From Paludibacteraceae bacterium (GTDB lineage Bacteria; Bacteroidota; Bacteroidia; Bacteroidales; Paludibacteraceae), in assembly GCA_017478725.1 (NCBI GenBank), contig JAFVDD010000011.1:1-37144 (forward strand): 37,144 bases of DNA, read 5' to 3'. The position numbers and the translations under genes were made by a program. Within the stretch, counting starts at the first letter, position 1. The number at the start of each line of letters is the position of its first letter. Below the pieces are notes generated by a model. It was not told the origin of the DNA, did not search any database, and worked only from the letters and a program-made list of their open reading frames with translations. Shown here piece by piece: positions 37,139 to 37,144 of the stretch.

Positions 37139-37144
37139 GATAGG

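Overview
The window looks like chromosomal DNA of a Bacteroidales bacterium (Bacteroidota), possibly a Prevotella-like or related gut/rumen lineage. The signs are a SusC/SusD pair inside a polysaccharide utilisation locus (PUL), BspA-type leucine-rich repeats, the Bacteroidota promoter signature TAnnTTTG with an upstream TTG box, no Shine-Dalgarno sites, and lipoprotein signals on secreted glycosidases. Genus cannot be fixed from the sequence alone.

Region 1 (about 1-8300) is an AT-richer accessory stretch. It starts with the end of a DNA alkylation repair gene, followed by two separate fragments of the 3' end of a pyruvate:ferredoxin oxidoreductase gene (448-624 and 3594-3875). Between them, on the minus strand, lie a BspA-like surface protein, an acidic small protein, a PIN-domain toxin with a 46-residue partner, and a 132-bp palindromic element with five nested helices. 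After the second fragment comes a promoter, a roughly 300-nt structured leader ending in an intrinsic terminator, and a plus-strand series of eight small genes (4528-8231). This series encodes small secreted proteins, a VanZ-like membrane protein, a cysteine-rich peptide with a defensin-like CxxxC...CxC spacing, and a DoxX/MauE-thioredoxin fusion that could oxidise it. I consider this peptide cassette the most novel candidate system here.

Region 2 (8378-11083, minus strand) is a compact three-gene unit: HdeD-like membrane protein, DUF389/TIGR00341 membrane protein, and an alpha/beta-hydrolase esterase.

Region 3 (11203-36280, plus strand) is a beta-mannan PUL. It has an AraC-type regulator and two transcription units whose promoters share the same operator at the same spacing from the -7 box. 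Unit 1 is GH26 mannanase, a repeat-domain surface protein, SusC, SusD, and a second repeat-domain surface protein. Unit 2 is an exported CE7-type esterase, GH36 alpha-galactosidase, a third repeat-domain protein, a GH26-GH5 double mannanase, a GH3 beta-glucosidase, a second CE7-type esterase, a GH130 mannosyl-glucose phosphorylase and a GPH/MFS sugar symporter. The likely workflow is surface cleavage and deacetylation of acetylated galactoglucomannan, SusCD import, periplasmic debranching and trimming, symport of the disaccharide, and cytoplasmic phosphorolysis. An uncharacterised domain occurs about 13 times in five of the PUL proteins.

Region 4 (36165-37144) holds a terminator, two short tandem arrays, and a four-helix-bundle protein with its own promoter.

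Across the window there are unusual short tandem repeats: five intergenic arrays with an 11-bp period and eight arrays with a 7-8-bp period inside PUL genes, each with a different unit but all kept in frame.
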